A DNA stretch of 64,000 bases from Mermis nigrescens (GCA_036768485.1 JAVLUZ010000151.1:3993912-4057911), one strand, 5' to 3'. Positions 23,964 to 35,830 are shown, counted from the first letter of the stretch. Notes: a model not told the origin generated them from the letters alone. Program-made: numbers and translations.

Positions 23964-25346
23964 CAGTGCCACTCAAAAGTTTAAGGCCACTCTGAATGAT
24001 TGATTACTCCAAAATCCATTGGGTTTTTGAATCGCTGTTAACTGTAAATTAGAAGGCCTAAATTTCACTTTGGAAAAATTTCTAGATTAGTTTTCTCCGC
24101 CAATTTCAAAGAAATTAGTCATTTTTAATTTTGTTTACTAATAGCTGATTTATTACGGGTTAATTCCGCTCCATTTTGCTGGTCTTTTGATCAAAAATCG
24201 CGTCTATGTTTAAGGATACTAAACTATTCCAAGGAGTGATAGCCAGATGTCTCAATATAAGATAATGTGTCATGCAAAACAAACATAAGAAACACAAACA
24301 GTCCGATTCCACTATTGATCTTCCTCGACCCGGGGCAATCCTCTAAATTGGCCACTAAAGAACTATGTGGCCTAGAGCGAACTTTTTGAAAAATTGGCGT
24401 CTGACCGCTCCTGAGATGCAGGATGAATTGTCTATTGATTGTGGACCATTGGTTTTGAGGCAAACTATTGGTCGGTATCTTTGCCGTATAATTGGATAGT
24501 CACAAAAAGTCTTTTTGCGATCGAGTTTAACAGAAAAAAACGTATTGATTTTTGCTCGAAATTTTGTTTGTTGGACTTTCCTTGATTGTTCAAAAGTTTC
24601 TTTTTCTTGGGGAGTGATATTCGGTTATTTTACTTTGAAATTAAAGTGGTTTTGTCCGCAGACGTTCAGAGTTCAGACAAAGAATAAAATGTCAAACGCG
24701 TGTCCGGAAGCAGACAAGAATACAGTGCTTTCGTCTGGAGTCCATTTGAAGCCATAATGTTGTGATTTGGTCTTAGTTCTTACCAACCCAAAATTTACAA
24801 CTATTTTATATATTTGCCTAATTAAGGAGCACTTAATTCCTTCTTTGGTGACTGCCTCAGCAGAAAAACATTCAAGACATTTTTTCCAGAAGGGTGATGA
24901 TCCAAAACACAAGGCAAAAACCACTGCAGCATATTTTGTGGGGAAGAGATTGCTTTTATGATTCTGACCTCTACAGTCCCAGGAACTCAATCCAATTAAA
25001 AATATTTGGCGAATAATGAGAGAGAGACTTCAGGAACATTATTCCCAAGTGCATTTTACGAGCAAAAAATGATTGAAAAATGCAGGAAATCTGGGGTTCA
25101 GTCCCGAACAAAAAATGCGCCATATTGATTAACTCGTTAACACTTTGTATACAAGCATTAATTCAAGCTAAAGGCTATCGGATTTCCTTTTATCGATTCT
25201 TTTTCGTTGACTATTTATTGATGTTACTTGTTATTTATGGTTCTGTTCAATTTTGAAACTCTTAAACAATAATTAGTTAAGAATTTACGATTAAAACAGA
25301 CACTGCGTTAAAATCGTGGGTGGCCTTAAACTTTTGAGCGGCACTG
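23964..25346 (+). mobile_element. Decayed Tc1/mariner element with transposase remnant
   Basis: 1.38 kb with inverted ends CAGTGCCACTCAAAAGTTTA and (inverted) CAGTGCCGCTCAAAAGTTTA, flanked by TA on both sides (23962-23963, 25347-25348). Plus-strand frames carry Tc1 transposase traces: SLTEKNVLIFARNF then DCSKVSFSWG (near 24517-24620), and DPKHKAK (24898-24918) with a degraded LNPIKNIW (about 24987-25010). Several stops and frame breaks make it inactive. It lies in Brr2 intron 10. Confidence 0.9.
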
Positions 25347-25629
25347 TACATATATGTACATAGCTAAAATGTTTCTTAATTCTCCTGCAAACACCAATAT
25401 CTTCTTGCAAGCTTTAAAGCATTAATGCATAATTTTGTACTCCGACGCTTACTTTCAAACATGAATTTAATCTTTTTTTAATTACAATATTTTTTGAAAT
25501 GCTTCAATGTTTTTCACCTTACATTATGAATCTTTTTGATGTGTTGACATAATTTGAGGTATTTAGTCTCTAGATGTTTAACATGAGTCCTTAGTGAACA
25601 TTAAAGACGTCCTAACCAAAAAAACTTGC

Positions 25630-25785
25630 CTTCGAAAAATTTCCAGTCATTTCCTGGACTAATGAACGCATAGGAGCGACGTAGATAATCTTGAACTCAT
25701 CAATTCTTATCGTATCGTCTTCGTTCAAGTGCAAACCGATTTCGCGCATAATACAAAGCAAAGCGACATTAGTTTTACCAGCTCC
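25630..25785 (-). CDS. SNRNP200: Brr2 exon 10: second half of Walker A and motif Ia
   Basis: 52 codons, starting [17 protein letters not shown] and including the acidic [15 protein letters not shown] and motif Ia [10 protein letters not shown], ending NFSK. Acceptor TTTTAG|GGA. The donor is AAG|gcaagt, a GC rather than GT site; this is the only choice that keeps frame with exon 11. Confidence 0.96.
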
Positions 25786-25986
25786 CTAAAATGCGAAAAA
25801 CTTATTAAAGGACATAAAGAAGCAAATGCAATCAATTGAAATGATCTGGATTTATAATAAGCAAAATCTAAGAGCAACAATAAACAATAAGAAAACTTTA
25901 CAGCAGTCAATTATTAAAAAGTTGTAGGTTTGCATTGCATTTTTGGAAAAGCCATTTTTGGTCGAAAAAAGCATTAGATACCGTAC

Positions 25987-26192
25987 CGTAGGGGCGCAAA
26001 GAAGCAAATTCTCATTGTTATCGAGTGCAGCCCGCCACAATTTCGATTGTATGCGATTTAGAGGTTTTCCAGTCGCCTTGTAAGCTTCAAAGGCTGGCTG
26101 AACGTGCCTCGGCAAATCGTCAATGGGCACCAATTTATCTTCATTGCCAAACGGTTTTGGTTTTAACGCTGGAACGTACACTTCTTCGAAAC
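25987..26192 (-). CDS. SNRNP200: Brr2 exon 9: up to first half of Walker A
   Basis: Encodes [20 protein letters not shown] through [20 protein letters not shown] to CAPT. Acceptor TTTGAAG|GT completes glycine; donor ACG|gtacgg. The 201-bp intron 9 that follows splits the P-loop APT|GAGKT. Confidence 0.97.
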
Positions 26193-26257
26193 CTTCAAAA
26201 CGAGGCGTCAGCATTTGCGTCAGACGAACCAGAAGTCAATAAGTTATCTATCACTAA

Positions 26258-26483
26258 ACATGTAACAAGGGGATGGTGGATTCCCACCCAAAGTTGGCCG
26301 TTCCCCAACCCCTCAAAGTCAGGAAATTTTCGACCTCTTTCCGATTTTTGAAAAAAATTGAATTCTTTAACCGTTTTAATTTTTTGGCCGAAAATTGTAT
26401 GTCATTTACCCCCTCCCTCCATCCCCACTGAAAATGGCCGGGGACCCCCGCCCAAGATTTTGAGCCGTTACATGTAAGGTCGT
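26258..26483 (+). repeat. Family B repeat copy
   Basis: From ATGTAACAAGGGGATGGTGG through CACCCAAAGTTGGCCGTTCC to GAGCCGTTACATGTAAGG. Confidence 0.65.
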
Positions 26484-27314
26484 GACCATACATATGTGCA
26501 CAGCATAGCCGATCTGGGGGTGAGGGGAGTCAAAAATTGAGCTTTTTCGGGCCAAAATGACCTCAAAACTGGTATAAGCGCTAAAATACCGTTAAAACGA
26601 CGTGATTAAACAGTTTCCAGTCAATTTAGAGCACTTTTGCAGAAAATTTTCATTATTCATTCGTTTTTAGCCTTCATTTTGCCCCATTTTCCCCACAAAA
26701 TTTTCCATTTTTTCATTCTCGGGGGTCAGGACCGCCAACCCCCACGTGCATGTCTGGTCACCACACATGAACATACGGGGAGGGGGCATTATCCCTATCA
26801 GGTTTTGAAAAATAATGTAAGCGCTTAGGCGACTTAGAGAAAACGAAAGGTGCAGCAAGCAAGACAAATTTTTTAACTCCGTAGAAAAAAACACCAGAAA
26901 TTCTACGTGAAAACTATAAACATATCAAAATTTTCCGGCGCTTCGCGTCTTTTGATAATTCTTTTACTTTTCATCGCTACAAATCCAAATATATTAGCTA
27001 AGCTTGATAAATGAAGGTCAAAAACCCAAATAAACATACGTATGTGTTCTAGCAAATCTATGATTTTCTGACAGGGGCGGATCCCCGAAGGGTCCTAATA
27101 GTGCCAAAAAATGTCCGAAAAATCCGTCCATCAGACTAAAACTAGCAGTTTTTTGCCGTCTTTCGATAGGTAAATAGAATAATTTCTGATGCGAAAAAAC
27201 GTTCGAATTTCCAAAATTTTTGTAAGTTTATATGAAAAAATTAGCAGAATAGTGCAAAATCGACACAAAGCGCCGAAAAAATACTTGAGATATCATTGCA
27301 AGAGCTAGTGCTCG

Positions 27315-27478
27315 CCACGAATGTTTACGTTTTAATACGCTCCATAGGATGATAGAGCTTGTGAAGGCTTACATATATGTTTAACACGTCGGTCGTGCGT
27401 GGGCGGAAATAGGACCAACGGGTTAAAGATATAACCCTAACAAGCTCTAGAAGCTTATTAAAGTGTAAACATTCGTGG
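27315..27478. mobile_element. Palindromic MITE (copy 2)
   Basis: 164 bp with perfect ends CCACGAATGTTTAC and GTAAACATTCGTGG; the sequence is the reverse orientation of the 15890 copy. It sits inside a larger repeat that begins CAGGGGCGGATCC at 27074 and ends AATCCGCCCTCG near 27707. Confidence 0.8.
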
Positions 27479-28332
27479 CGATACTGCACAAAATCTTTGT
27501 TCGTACAAAAAATACTCGCCTGTCATGAAAATAAGGTTTTTAGAGTGCCGAGAAAGTCAGGATTAGTAATAAATAAGTACAAAAAATTAGAAAAAACACG
27601 ATAAAAATGACTACAATCATCAACAATACATACATATCCTTTATCGTGCCTGAATATTTCTGATGACAAAGGCTGCCCCCTCCCACTCCCTCTAAATCCG
27701 CCCTCGAATCGTAAAATGCGTTTTTGCCAAGCAATATGTTGATATTTTTGTCAACTTGAGCACATCAAAGTGGCATTCTTAAGATCAGAAGATGTGTTCA
27801 TAATTTCAATTCTAACGTGCATTTTTTTCGAAAAAATGGCCATTTTAATCAATGTACGAGTATTAAGTGGTTGATCATACACTATTATGTGACTGTAATG
27901 TATATAAAAAGTGTAAGAGTATGGAAGAAATAATTTTTTTGTAATACAGTGGACAGTTGACTGAAATATCGGTTAGCTGAGCTGTATTTTCCCACTATAA
28001 AATCGAAATTTTCCCAGCAGAAACTGATGCTTCACCAAAAATAGCCTGTCAGCACTCGATTTTTCAAAATCTAATGACTCTCACCCCTCCCTATACTCTT
28101 GTATGCTTCCTGTTTTGTTTTACCGTTATAAAAAATTGTTTTAGTCTAAGAAGCGGCCACCCCTCCCCAACCGCTCCACATCTGCGAACGCCCATACTTT
28201 CTGAGTAATTTTGACTTTTAAATAGATGAAGCACGTCACACGTAAATAGTTTTCCATTTAAGTATGTAGCTTTGATTTATAATCCATCAGTTTGTAGCTT
28301 CCGGCTAACTTCTTGCAATATCTACATAGTAC

Positions 28333-28712
28333 TAGGCCCGTATCCAGGATTCGGCCAAGGGTTGGGAGGCGGACCCAACGTAAATTGGTTAAAATCTTGG
28401 AAATTTTGTCGGGATAGTTCCTAGAAACCGCATTTTTCGATGTTTTTCGACATGCTCAATAAAATTCGAGCTTTTCGAGAGAAAAATTTATTCACTTAAA
28501 AGGCTATGAAAAACGTATTTTTTTGGTCACGCTCGAGCTGAAATTATGGACAATACTTCACATCTGGCGCCAAGCGGCGAAAATTTCAGTATATTACATA
28601 TGTCAAGGACATGCAATTTCTCCATCTTTTCGTGCATTACCTTATCTTTCTAAAAAAATTTTCAGTCAGGGGCAGCCTCCCCAATTCTTCGCCCCCTAAA
28701 TACGGCCCTGCT
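28333..28712 (+). repeat. Family C repeat copy
   Basis: GGCCCGTATCCAGGATTCGG start, GCCCCCTAAATACGGCCCTG end, with the family's GCATTACCTTATCTTTCT block. Confidence 0.7.
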
Positions 28713-28835
28713 TACAGCACTATATAATGTATTATACATTTTTGGACTTAAAAACTTCGATTCCTAGCATGCATACATAACTTAACTGCCAAAGAGAAGA
28801 TATGTAATTTTGTACATACATTGTCATATGCTCAC

Positions 28836-29031
28836 CCTTCTTCTGCTTTCTGTAAGATCCGTCAGGCAAATGACACTTCCGGTTACTCATAAAATGGGAT
28901 CCTTGCTGGAAAGCCAGATCCTCCAAATCTAAACATTTCCTTTGTTGGAACCATATGCTTTCCACATTATCCACCGAAGCTTCGTAGTCTCGTCGCTGTT
29001 GTCGTGTTTTAGCTCGGCGCTCCCTTTCCTC
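28836..29031 (-). CDS. SNRNP200: Brr2 exon 8: region before helicase cassette 1
   Basis: Starts EERERRAKTRQQRRDYEA (charged, probably helical) and continues through CLDLEDLAFQQGSHFMSNRK to LPDGSYRKQKKG. Acceptor TTGTAG|GAG, donor G|gtgagc. The conserved LDLEDL..QGSHFM block anchors the frame. Confidence 0.96.
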
Positions 29032-29615
29032 CTACAATTAGTGGAAGCAAGATGATATTTTAAATAAAAGCAAGTTCCAAATGTCGAAGAACTGCCTATG
29101 CGATTGAAAATTCGATAATATGCCAAATGCTCGTCGTATATTATACTCCTACGGCATTTTTGCGTTACGATTCTTTCTCGCAAGTTTACAATTGAAATTG
29201 AAATTTAAATTTAAACATAAATCAATTAAAACTTAGGCTACATTTAAATTTAGATACCATTAAATTTAAATTCAAGGTAAACAATTTCAATTTAAACAAT
29301 CCAATCTAAGCACAATTTGACACAACAATATTTTACGGGTTGGAACTGTACAAAGTGATAACATCTCATCGAGCATTACAGCTTAAGCGTGTCTATTCTC
29401 TAGCGCAGTTTTGCATTCAAAGCAAAGTTCTGCTCAAGTGGCGGAAAAAAGGCAGAAATTACCAGAAATCCCAATCAAAAAATAGATGTCAGCAATTTAA
29501 ATTTGCATTTATTACTTGAAAATAAAAATAACGCGATAGGCTACACTATTCATTCGATTTCCAAAACATGTACATATTTATATAATGACAGCAAAGGCTT
29601 CGAATCCACTTGAAC

Positions 29616-29646
29616 ACGCACGCGCGCGCACACACACACACACACA
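29616..29646. repeat. CA/CG microsatellite
   Basis: Alternating CG then CA dinucleotides, about 30 bp. Confidence 0.8.
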
Positions 29647-29656
29647 TGCATACGGG

Positions 29657-31025
29657 TATACCTGGGCAATGGCCAGTCTTCCCGTTGATATCGGGAGCAA
29701 AAAATTTTGATTGGTTGCCAGTTTCAAAAAGGGTTGTTTTGTAATGAAAAATTAACTTAAGATTCTCGAATAAATAGTGAATTTCTATGTGCATTATGTA
29801 TCTTTGTTTTATCAGTCGAAGTACGAGGAGAGATTAATCGGTTTTGATAATAGCATTCACTACAGCTTTAATTTTTTGAGTGTGTTTATGCTTATCAATA
29901 AATTTTGCAATGCTTGGTTGATTAATTGGTTGGTTAGTTGACTGCTTTGTTGATTGTTTGGTTGGTTAGTTGGTGATTGGTTGGCTGGTCAGTTGTTCAG
30001 TTAGTTGTTGGTTTAGTTAAGTGGTTGGTTTGGCTGGTTGTTTAGTTGGTTAGTTGGTTGGTTGGATGGTTGGCTGATTATTTAGTATGCATTGATTTAT
30101 ATGTATTGGGAACTTGGTATGTATTGTTTTATGTTCTTTTGTACTTCCATTTCTTGTGCTCCATGTATTTTGATTCTATTTTGCATTTGTCTTTGATTTT
30201 TTGCTTGAAATTCTTGTTGATTCTTGCAGCCTTGATTGTTGATACCGAACGGCCTACCGTTGATACCGAGTTGAACCTACAGTGGTCGCCATGAAAGATG
30301 ACGCACTATCACCCTCAGAATTATAATAGATGGTGCGTCGCGAGCGCCGCGTTTCGTCCATCATGCGCTATTATCTCTTTTTTATTATTATACGCCATTA
30401 ATCTGTATCATCCCGTTAATCTGGCGATGCGGACGGCGCAATTTAGCTATTAATAGCGCCAACAAGAAGGAAGCGCGCACGTGAATGCTGGAAGCGCGCA
30501 CGTGAATGTCTTTCTATATTTAGGCGAGCCAACATTAAAATCAATATTTTTGCAAGCCGAGCACTGTCTATTAATTATTATTTATATATTAAGTCATCTA
30601 AAAAACTTCAATAGCATTTTTAAAGGTTTTTTTATAAATCAATTCGAAATGTTTAAAAGCTCCTCAATCAGTGCTGCGTACATCACTCTGTATTGCGTAC
30701 CTTTCTGCAAAATTCTTCATCATCCGTCGCCGGCTTGCAAAAATATTGATTTTAATGTTGGCTCGCCTAAATATAGAACGACATTCACGTGTGCGCTTCC
30801 AGCATTCACGTGCGCGCTTCCTTCTTGTTGGCGCTATTAATAGCCAAATTGCACCGTCCGCATCGCCAGATTAACGGGATGATACAGATTAATGGCATAT
30901 AATAATAAAAAAGAGATAATAGCGCATGATGGAAGAAACGCGGCGCTCGCGACGCACCATCTATTATAATTCTGAGAGTGATAGCGCGTCATCTTTCATG
31001 GCGACAACTGTATTGCCCAGGTGTG
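29657..31025 (-). mobile_element. hAT-like element carrying a GGTT satellite, split by a Tc1-type MITE
   Basis: Left end TATACCTGGGCAAT, right end ATTGCCCAGGTGTG: the same family as 9402-10067 but with its satellite (GGTT-rich, 29915-30090) on the opposite strand. Only the last 15 bp lie right of the MITE at 30280-31010. No convincing target duplication. Confidence 0.65.
30280..31010. mobile_element. Long-arm TA-flanked MITE
   Basis: Arms of about 280 bp (30280-30560 and 30735-31010) are inverted copies around a ~170-bp centre. The ends are CAGTGGTCGCCATGAAAG and (inverted) CAGTTGTCGCCATGAAAG, with TA on both sides (30278-30279, 31011-31012). This fits the Tc1/mariner target rule. GGAAGCGCGCACGTGAATG is tandemly doubled in the left arm and in imperfect form in the right. 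ORFs 30481-30874 lie in the palindrome and are not genes. Confidence 0.85.
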
Positions 31026-31134
31026 CACACCGCACGGTCCCTCCCTTATATGTGTACATACATACATATTTATATACGTACAGAAAATAATCCATCGTCT
31101 GAAATTTTCGATATGTACATTGCATTGTACATGC

Positions 31135-31515
31135 TTAAATCTAGGATTTGGCCAGGGGGCGGACTCAAGATAATTTGGCTCATATCTTGGAAACTTGCTG
31201 CATACATAGGGTAGCTTGAAACACCGCATTTTTCGACATGCTCAGTCTATTAAGATAATAAAATCCGAAATTTTCGGGAAAATTTCCTACTCTTATCTTT
31301 CTCAATAGGCTATTAAAAAGTGTTGTTTTTGGTCGCACTTGAACGAAACTAATGAAAACACTTAATATAAAATACATTAAAGCGAAAATTTGATGATTTT
31401 ATGATGATGCGATTATTCCATCTTTTCGTGCAACATCTTAGTTTCTGAAAAAGTTTTTCGGCCAAAGGAGGGGGTCGGTTCGGCCGCCCCGCCTCCTTAA
31501 ACATGACCCTGCATG
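31135..31515 (+). repeat. Family C repeat copy
   Basis: Starts TAAATCTAGGATTTGGCCAG, ends CGCCTCCTTAAACATGACCC; internal blocks as elsewhere. Confidence 0.65.
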
Positions 31516-31569
31516 CATACACACAACACACTTGTATGTACATACATTATATGTAATGTACCACCATAC

Positions 31570-31930
31570 ATGTACAGCATGGGAATTCTGGAGGGAGTTA
31601 GGCCCACAGACATTTCAAAAAGTGCTTTTTCGGGCTAAAAACGTCGGGTACACGTCAAAAACACCGTTTTTAGATGTATTCGAACAATGCTCTTTCTCTC
31701 TAGAACATAAAAACGTAAAAAAATTGAAGAAAAATTTGAAAAAAATCGAGAGAATTGAACAAAGTACATATGTATAGTCGAAAATTGTGTATATGGCACG
31801 AAGCGCCGAAAATTTGAGACTTTAAGCCAAAAATAAGCTAAAAACACTTTAAAAGGCACACTTTTTCCAATTTTTCCAGAAAATCGACAATTCTTGGCGG
31901 GGAGTCGCAGTCATTCAAAACCCTTCTAAG
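31570..31930 (+). repeat. Family A repeat copy
   Basis: GTACAGCATGGGAATTCTGG start; internal GGCACGAAGCGCCGAAAATT at about 31796; end near GGCGGGGAGTCGC. Confidence 0.7.
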
Positions 31931-32089
31931 AACACGTATGTGTACCACTCAACTCGTCTATTTGAATTTTCATTCTATTAAAAGCTCGTCATATTTCTTA
32001 TTTAACATTGAAAGTTAATACAACTAAACTAACAATCCTGGAATTTTTCATAGATAAAGTTTCGCACTAAATGCGCAAATGCCACTGTT

Positions 32090-32275
32090 TTTGCGTATGC
32101 ATATAGTATATTATTCCAATGCATTGTTTTTGTACGAGCCTCTTTGTACACATGTACAAAGATCTCCAGAAAAATCTTTGTACGAACAAAAAATTTTCTG
32201 TACATATAATAGATGTGTGAAATATACATATTTTTATATAATACCAATCTGTGATCTCCCACATGCTGCCCAAAA
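32090..32275. repeat. Family E-like repeat copy
   Basis: A CACTGTTTTTGCG-like start, then GCCTCTTTGTACACATGTAC and AAATCTTTGTACGAAC blocks. Ends are unclear. Confidence 0.45.
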
Positions 32276-32299
32276 AGTCTTACTTCATACTGAATACAA

Positions 32300-32964
32300 T
32301 TAATATTACTTCGGCGATTCTTATGAGTTTTCGCTTGAATTTACACGTAAAACTTGGCTGAGAAAGCTAAAATAACTAGTATTTCAAAATCAGAAATGAA
32401 ACAGCGACTGCAAAATACTGATTGAATCTCGTTAAACAACATGCCTTATGAATTCAGCTTAAACTTAAAGAAGTCAATTTTGTCTTCATCAAACTTCAAA
32501 CTTCAAATTTTATCTTCAATTTTATCTTCAGTGTACATAAAGTTATCAAATAAATAGTTCTTATTTTCTGCACAAAATCTTTAAAAAAGTAGACGTGTGC
32601 AAAAGATGCTTGAGATTGCACAAGGACTGATTTTGGAAAGTTAACGCCCGTGCTTGGAGCTAAATAGACAATAATTACTATATTCAGCGCGAAGCGATGA
32701 AGTTTTTGAAATTTTGCTGAAAAACACTCTAAAAGCTTAAAAATTTATATCATTTTGTCACAAAAACTCTTTGCACATTGTACAAAGATAGCTAAAAAAA
32801 TCTTTATATGTACGAGCCTCAAAATACTTGTCGCGTACAAATAACAGTGTTCCAATATTAAGCTGTTCGCAAACAAATTTCAATTCTAAGCAAATACTCA
32901 GGAACTAGTCGTGGAAACATCAGAAAAAAACTTCTATGGTTTGTTACTGTATAGCGTAATGCAT
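32300..32964. other. Intron 7 stretch without recognised features
   Basis: AT-rich. It contains a tandem TTTTATCTTCA motif (32507-32531) and weak family E traces near 32760-32830. No coding homology seen. Confidence 0.4.
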
Positions 32965-33358
32965 ACATGATCTTAGGGGGTTTCTCCCCAACCCAGGAAA
33001 ATTTTCACCCCCCCCCCTCCCCGAGAATTGGCGATTTTTTGGAAGTTTCCAAAGATTTTTTCTAAAATTTGTAGAAAAGATGCTTGTTTAAGCGTTTCTA
33101 GCTATATCTATTAACTCAAAAAGTACCAAATTTTCGCGCTTCGCGCCATTATACTCTTTTTTAACTATACTTTGTTCAAGTTGTCCAGACTATTTTAATA
33201 TTTTTGAAATTTTTCTGTTTTCATGCTCTAGAAAGATAGAGCATCGTCAGCAACGATGACAAACGATGTTTTTGACGCGTACCTACCATTTTTAGACCCA
33301 AAAAAGGCACTTTATAATCTCTATTCCCCCCTCCGCAGAATATCATGCTGTGCATGTA
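32965..33358 (-). repeat. Family A repeat copy
   Basis: Inverted copy ending ATCATGCTGTGCATGTATG, with CTCTAGAAAGATAGAGCAT and the CGCGCTTCGCGCC motif at 33137. Confidence 0.7.
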
Positions 33359-33762
33359 TGGCGTAATGTAGAACGGAACTATTATTGTCTGCTCAGAGGA
33401 ATAGAGCAATTCATAATATGTATGTACGTCAAAACTCCAAACACATATGTCGCTAGCATATAAAGAACTAAGATACCCTGTATTCAAATCAAAAATCCTT
33501 CAATACACTTTGAAAATGAAAAAGCTGCGTTGCTGTGATTTACAGGGGTAAGTTTCAAAAATTTAAATAAAATGCACGCTCTAGACATTTACAGTGGAAA
33601 GCTTCGTCTATTTGGGAAAACGCTTTATGCATGACGAAAACTATATTATGTATTTTTATACTTATTTTTTGTCCAGTTAATTTTTATTAAATTTTTCATT
33701 TTTGTTGTTCCTACTATTTTTGTATCATTATATTTTTACATTATTACATATGTAGGACTTAC

Positions 33763-33899
33763 CTCCACTATATCATGTTCTTCGGCTTCTTTAAGGAGAT
33801 GCAAAATGCTAACTAACGTCGGGTCATTCATCATCGAAGCTTCGATTTGCTGCTTTTCAGCATCGCTTTGCGCGGATGCCAGCAAAGTACAGTAAAGAA
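33763..33899 (-). CDS. SNRNP200: Brr2 exon 7: N-terminal region
   Basis: Encodes (I)LYCTLLASAQSDAEKQQIEA through LKEAEEHDIVE. LYCTLLASAQS is near-invariant in the family. Acceptor TTTTTTAG|TT completes isoleucine; donor GAG|gtaagt. Confidence 0.96.
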
Positions 33900-34004
33900 C
33901 TAAAAAAGAAATCCAATTACTTCCAAAAAACTGGCTCGAAGAAACGCATTAAAATTTTGGTACGCTTAGGACAAATGAAAATAGCATAAGAAAAATCGTG
34001 GATA

Positions 34005-34303
34005 TCGCAAGTTTTCGAAAGTTACCAAAAAATTTTCTAAAAATTTGTGGAATTGTGCTCTTCTAAGCGTTTTTAGCTATATATTTGCTCAGAAGTGTCA
34101 AATTTTCGACGCTTTGCGACATATACACATATTTTTACTATATTTTGTTCAATTTGTTTGACTTCTTATTTTTTCAAAATTTTTTGATGTTTGTCAGAAA
34201 TGCCGAAAAACGATGTTTTTTGATGCGTACCTACCATTTTTAGGCCCACAAAAGGCACTTTAGAATTTTCCCTCCCCCTCCACAATTCCCATGCTGTGCA
34301 TGT
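34005..34303 (-). repeat. Family A repeat copy
   Basis: Inverted; ends CACAATTCCCATGCTGTGCA. With the next copy it takes up much of the 752-bp intron 6. Confidence 0.65.
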
Positions 34304-34319
34304 ACATTAGACACCTATC

Positions 34320-34558
34320 TATTTGCTGAATACCGTCAAATTTTTGGCGCTTCGCGCCATATATTCATGTTTCGACTATATTTTTTCAATTTGTTCGATT
34401 TTTTCAAATTTTTTTTATGTTTTGATGCTCGAGAAAAATAGTACATCGTCAGAGACGCCGAAAAACGATGTTTCTGACGCGTATCCACCATTGTTGGGCC
34501 GAAAAAGGCATTTCGGAATATCACCCCCTCCCAGAATTTCTATGCTGCGCACGTATGC
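34320..34558 (-). repeat. Truncated family A repeat copy
   Basis: Begins at the internal TTTGGCGCTTCGCGCCATAT block and ends CAGAATTTCTATGCTGCGCA. It lies in tandem with the previous copy. Confidence 0.65.
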
Positions 34559-34651
34559 ACCTTACCAAGAACTTTAAATACTCTTTAGAGCGATAACGAG
34601 ATGAGTGGTCAATCATACAAAATATTAGACGGGATAAAACAGATCACTCAC

Positions 34652-34892
34652 TCATCTGCTTATGTTCCCTGAGCGTACGAATAAATTCGAACTGTTCGTA
34701 TCCCAACAGCTGCACAATGCGATCTTCAAATTTGCGGTCGTCTAGTTTTAAAATTTCCAAAACTTCTTTAGCCTTCTGTTGGGCAACGATTGGGTCCTGA
34801 TAAAATTTGCCTAAGCTTCTCTGCAGCCAGTAGGCATCGATGTCCCGCGGATGTAATTCCTTCTTGCGATCGACGGACGCATCATCAGCAAA
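34652..34892 (-). CDS. SNRNP200: Brr2 exon 6: PWI domain
   Basis: Encodes [40 protein letters not shown], then EVLEILK and [13 protein letters not shown]. The LHPRDIDA(Y)WLQR start is the Brr2 PWI domain signature. Acceptor GCTCAG|TTT, donor ATGA|gtgagt. Confidence 0.97.
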
Positions 34893-35093
34893 CTGAGCAT
34901 AAAAAACGCTTCAGAATAAAAAATATTCAATTAGTGAAAACACCAACGAAGGAGTGAAGAAGAAAAATGGAGTAAGCGGCAGAGAAAACTTTGAGCGAGT
35001 ACATATATAAATTTAACATTATAATCGATGGCCTATGCTGCTTTGTTTATCTACGTTTATTTTATTACTTTTTGTTTATTTTTTATTTATCTA

Positions 35094-35612
35094 CGAGAGT
35101 TGTCCCATAAGCTTAGGTTTGGAAGAAAGAAAACATAAGATACCGGCAAATATTATATTTTTCAATATGGTGTCAGCTTCAAATCTGTCATCAAGGGTCA
35201 ATTCTGCTTCTGCTCTTTTCTAGTTGTTATCAGCAGCCGACAGATTGGGGATCCAGTGGGCTCAAGTCCTAAAGAAGCCAAAATTAGATTGTAAGATCCT
35301 AATAGTAGCTGTTGGTTTAGATAAACCCAAGGTCTGAGCTCACTGGCGATGTTTAATTTACCGACATCCTAACTATAGTTTTCTTGTGGGCCTATTGTTT
35401 TTCGGGTGACAACACTCCTATAGGACATCGGGACAAGGATCGTGTTGGAAGGGTTCTCATGCCAGTCTAAGACAATGCAATCCAAAACTTAAACGCGCTA
35501 AATGCTAGTGCATAGGCACCATAAACATCAAACAACGTGGCACTAGTCAAAGATTCAGAGAAATTAACCAAGCTTAAAACCTAAGGACTTATGGGACAAC
35601 CCTCGAATTTTT
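35094..35612. mobile_element. Inverted-repeat element (GTTGTCCCATAAG ends)
   Basis: Left CGAGAGTTGTCCCATAAG, right (inverted) CGAGGGTTGTCCCATAAG, about 520 bp. The left flank is TA and the right flank AA, so a Tc1/mariner origin is possible but unproven. No ORF of note. Confidence 0.6.
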
Positions 35613-35830
35613 ATTTATCCATTTTTATTTAAATTCATCTATTATCGTTTTGTTTATTTATTTATTTTTTAATTTATCTTTTTTTATAAATTTTATTTTT
35701 GATTCATCTTGTATTTTCTATTTTTATGTTTTTCTTCGTTTTATTTGATTTATTCATTTTATTTATCCATGTATCTTTTTCTTTTTTAATTATTTATTAT
35801 TTATTCGTCTTTTTAACGCAAAAAGCCGTC
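35613..35830. repeat. TTTATTTAT low-complexity tract
   Basis: About 220 bp of TTTATTT-type repeats. The short ORF at 35035-35223 overlaps the neighbouring element and this AT-rich DNA and is not called. Confidence 0.7.

Noticed and set aside
24224..24990. Several 60-105 codon ORFs
   Set aside because: Shadows or broken pieces within the decayed Tc1 element; the real transposase traces are in other plus-strand frames.
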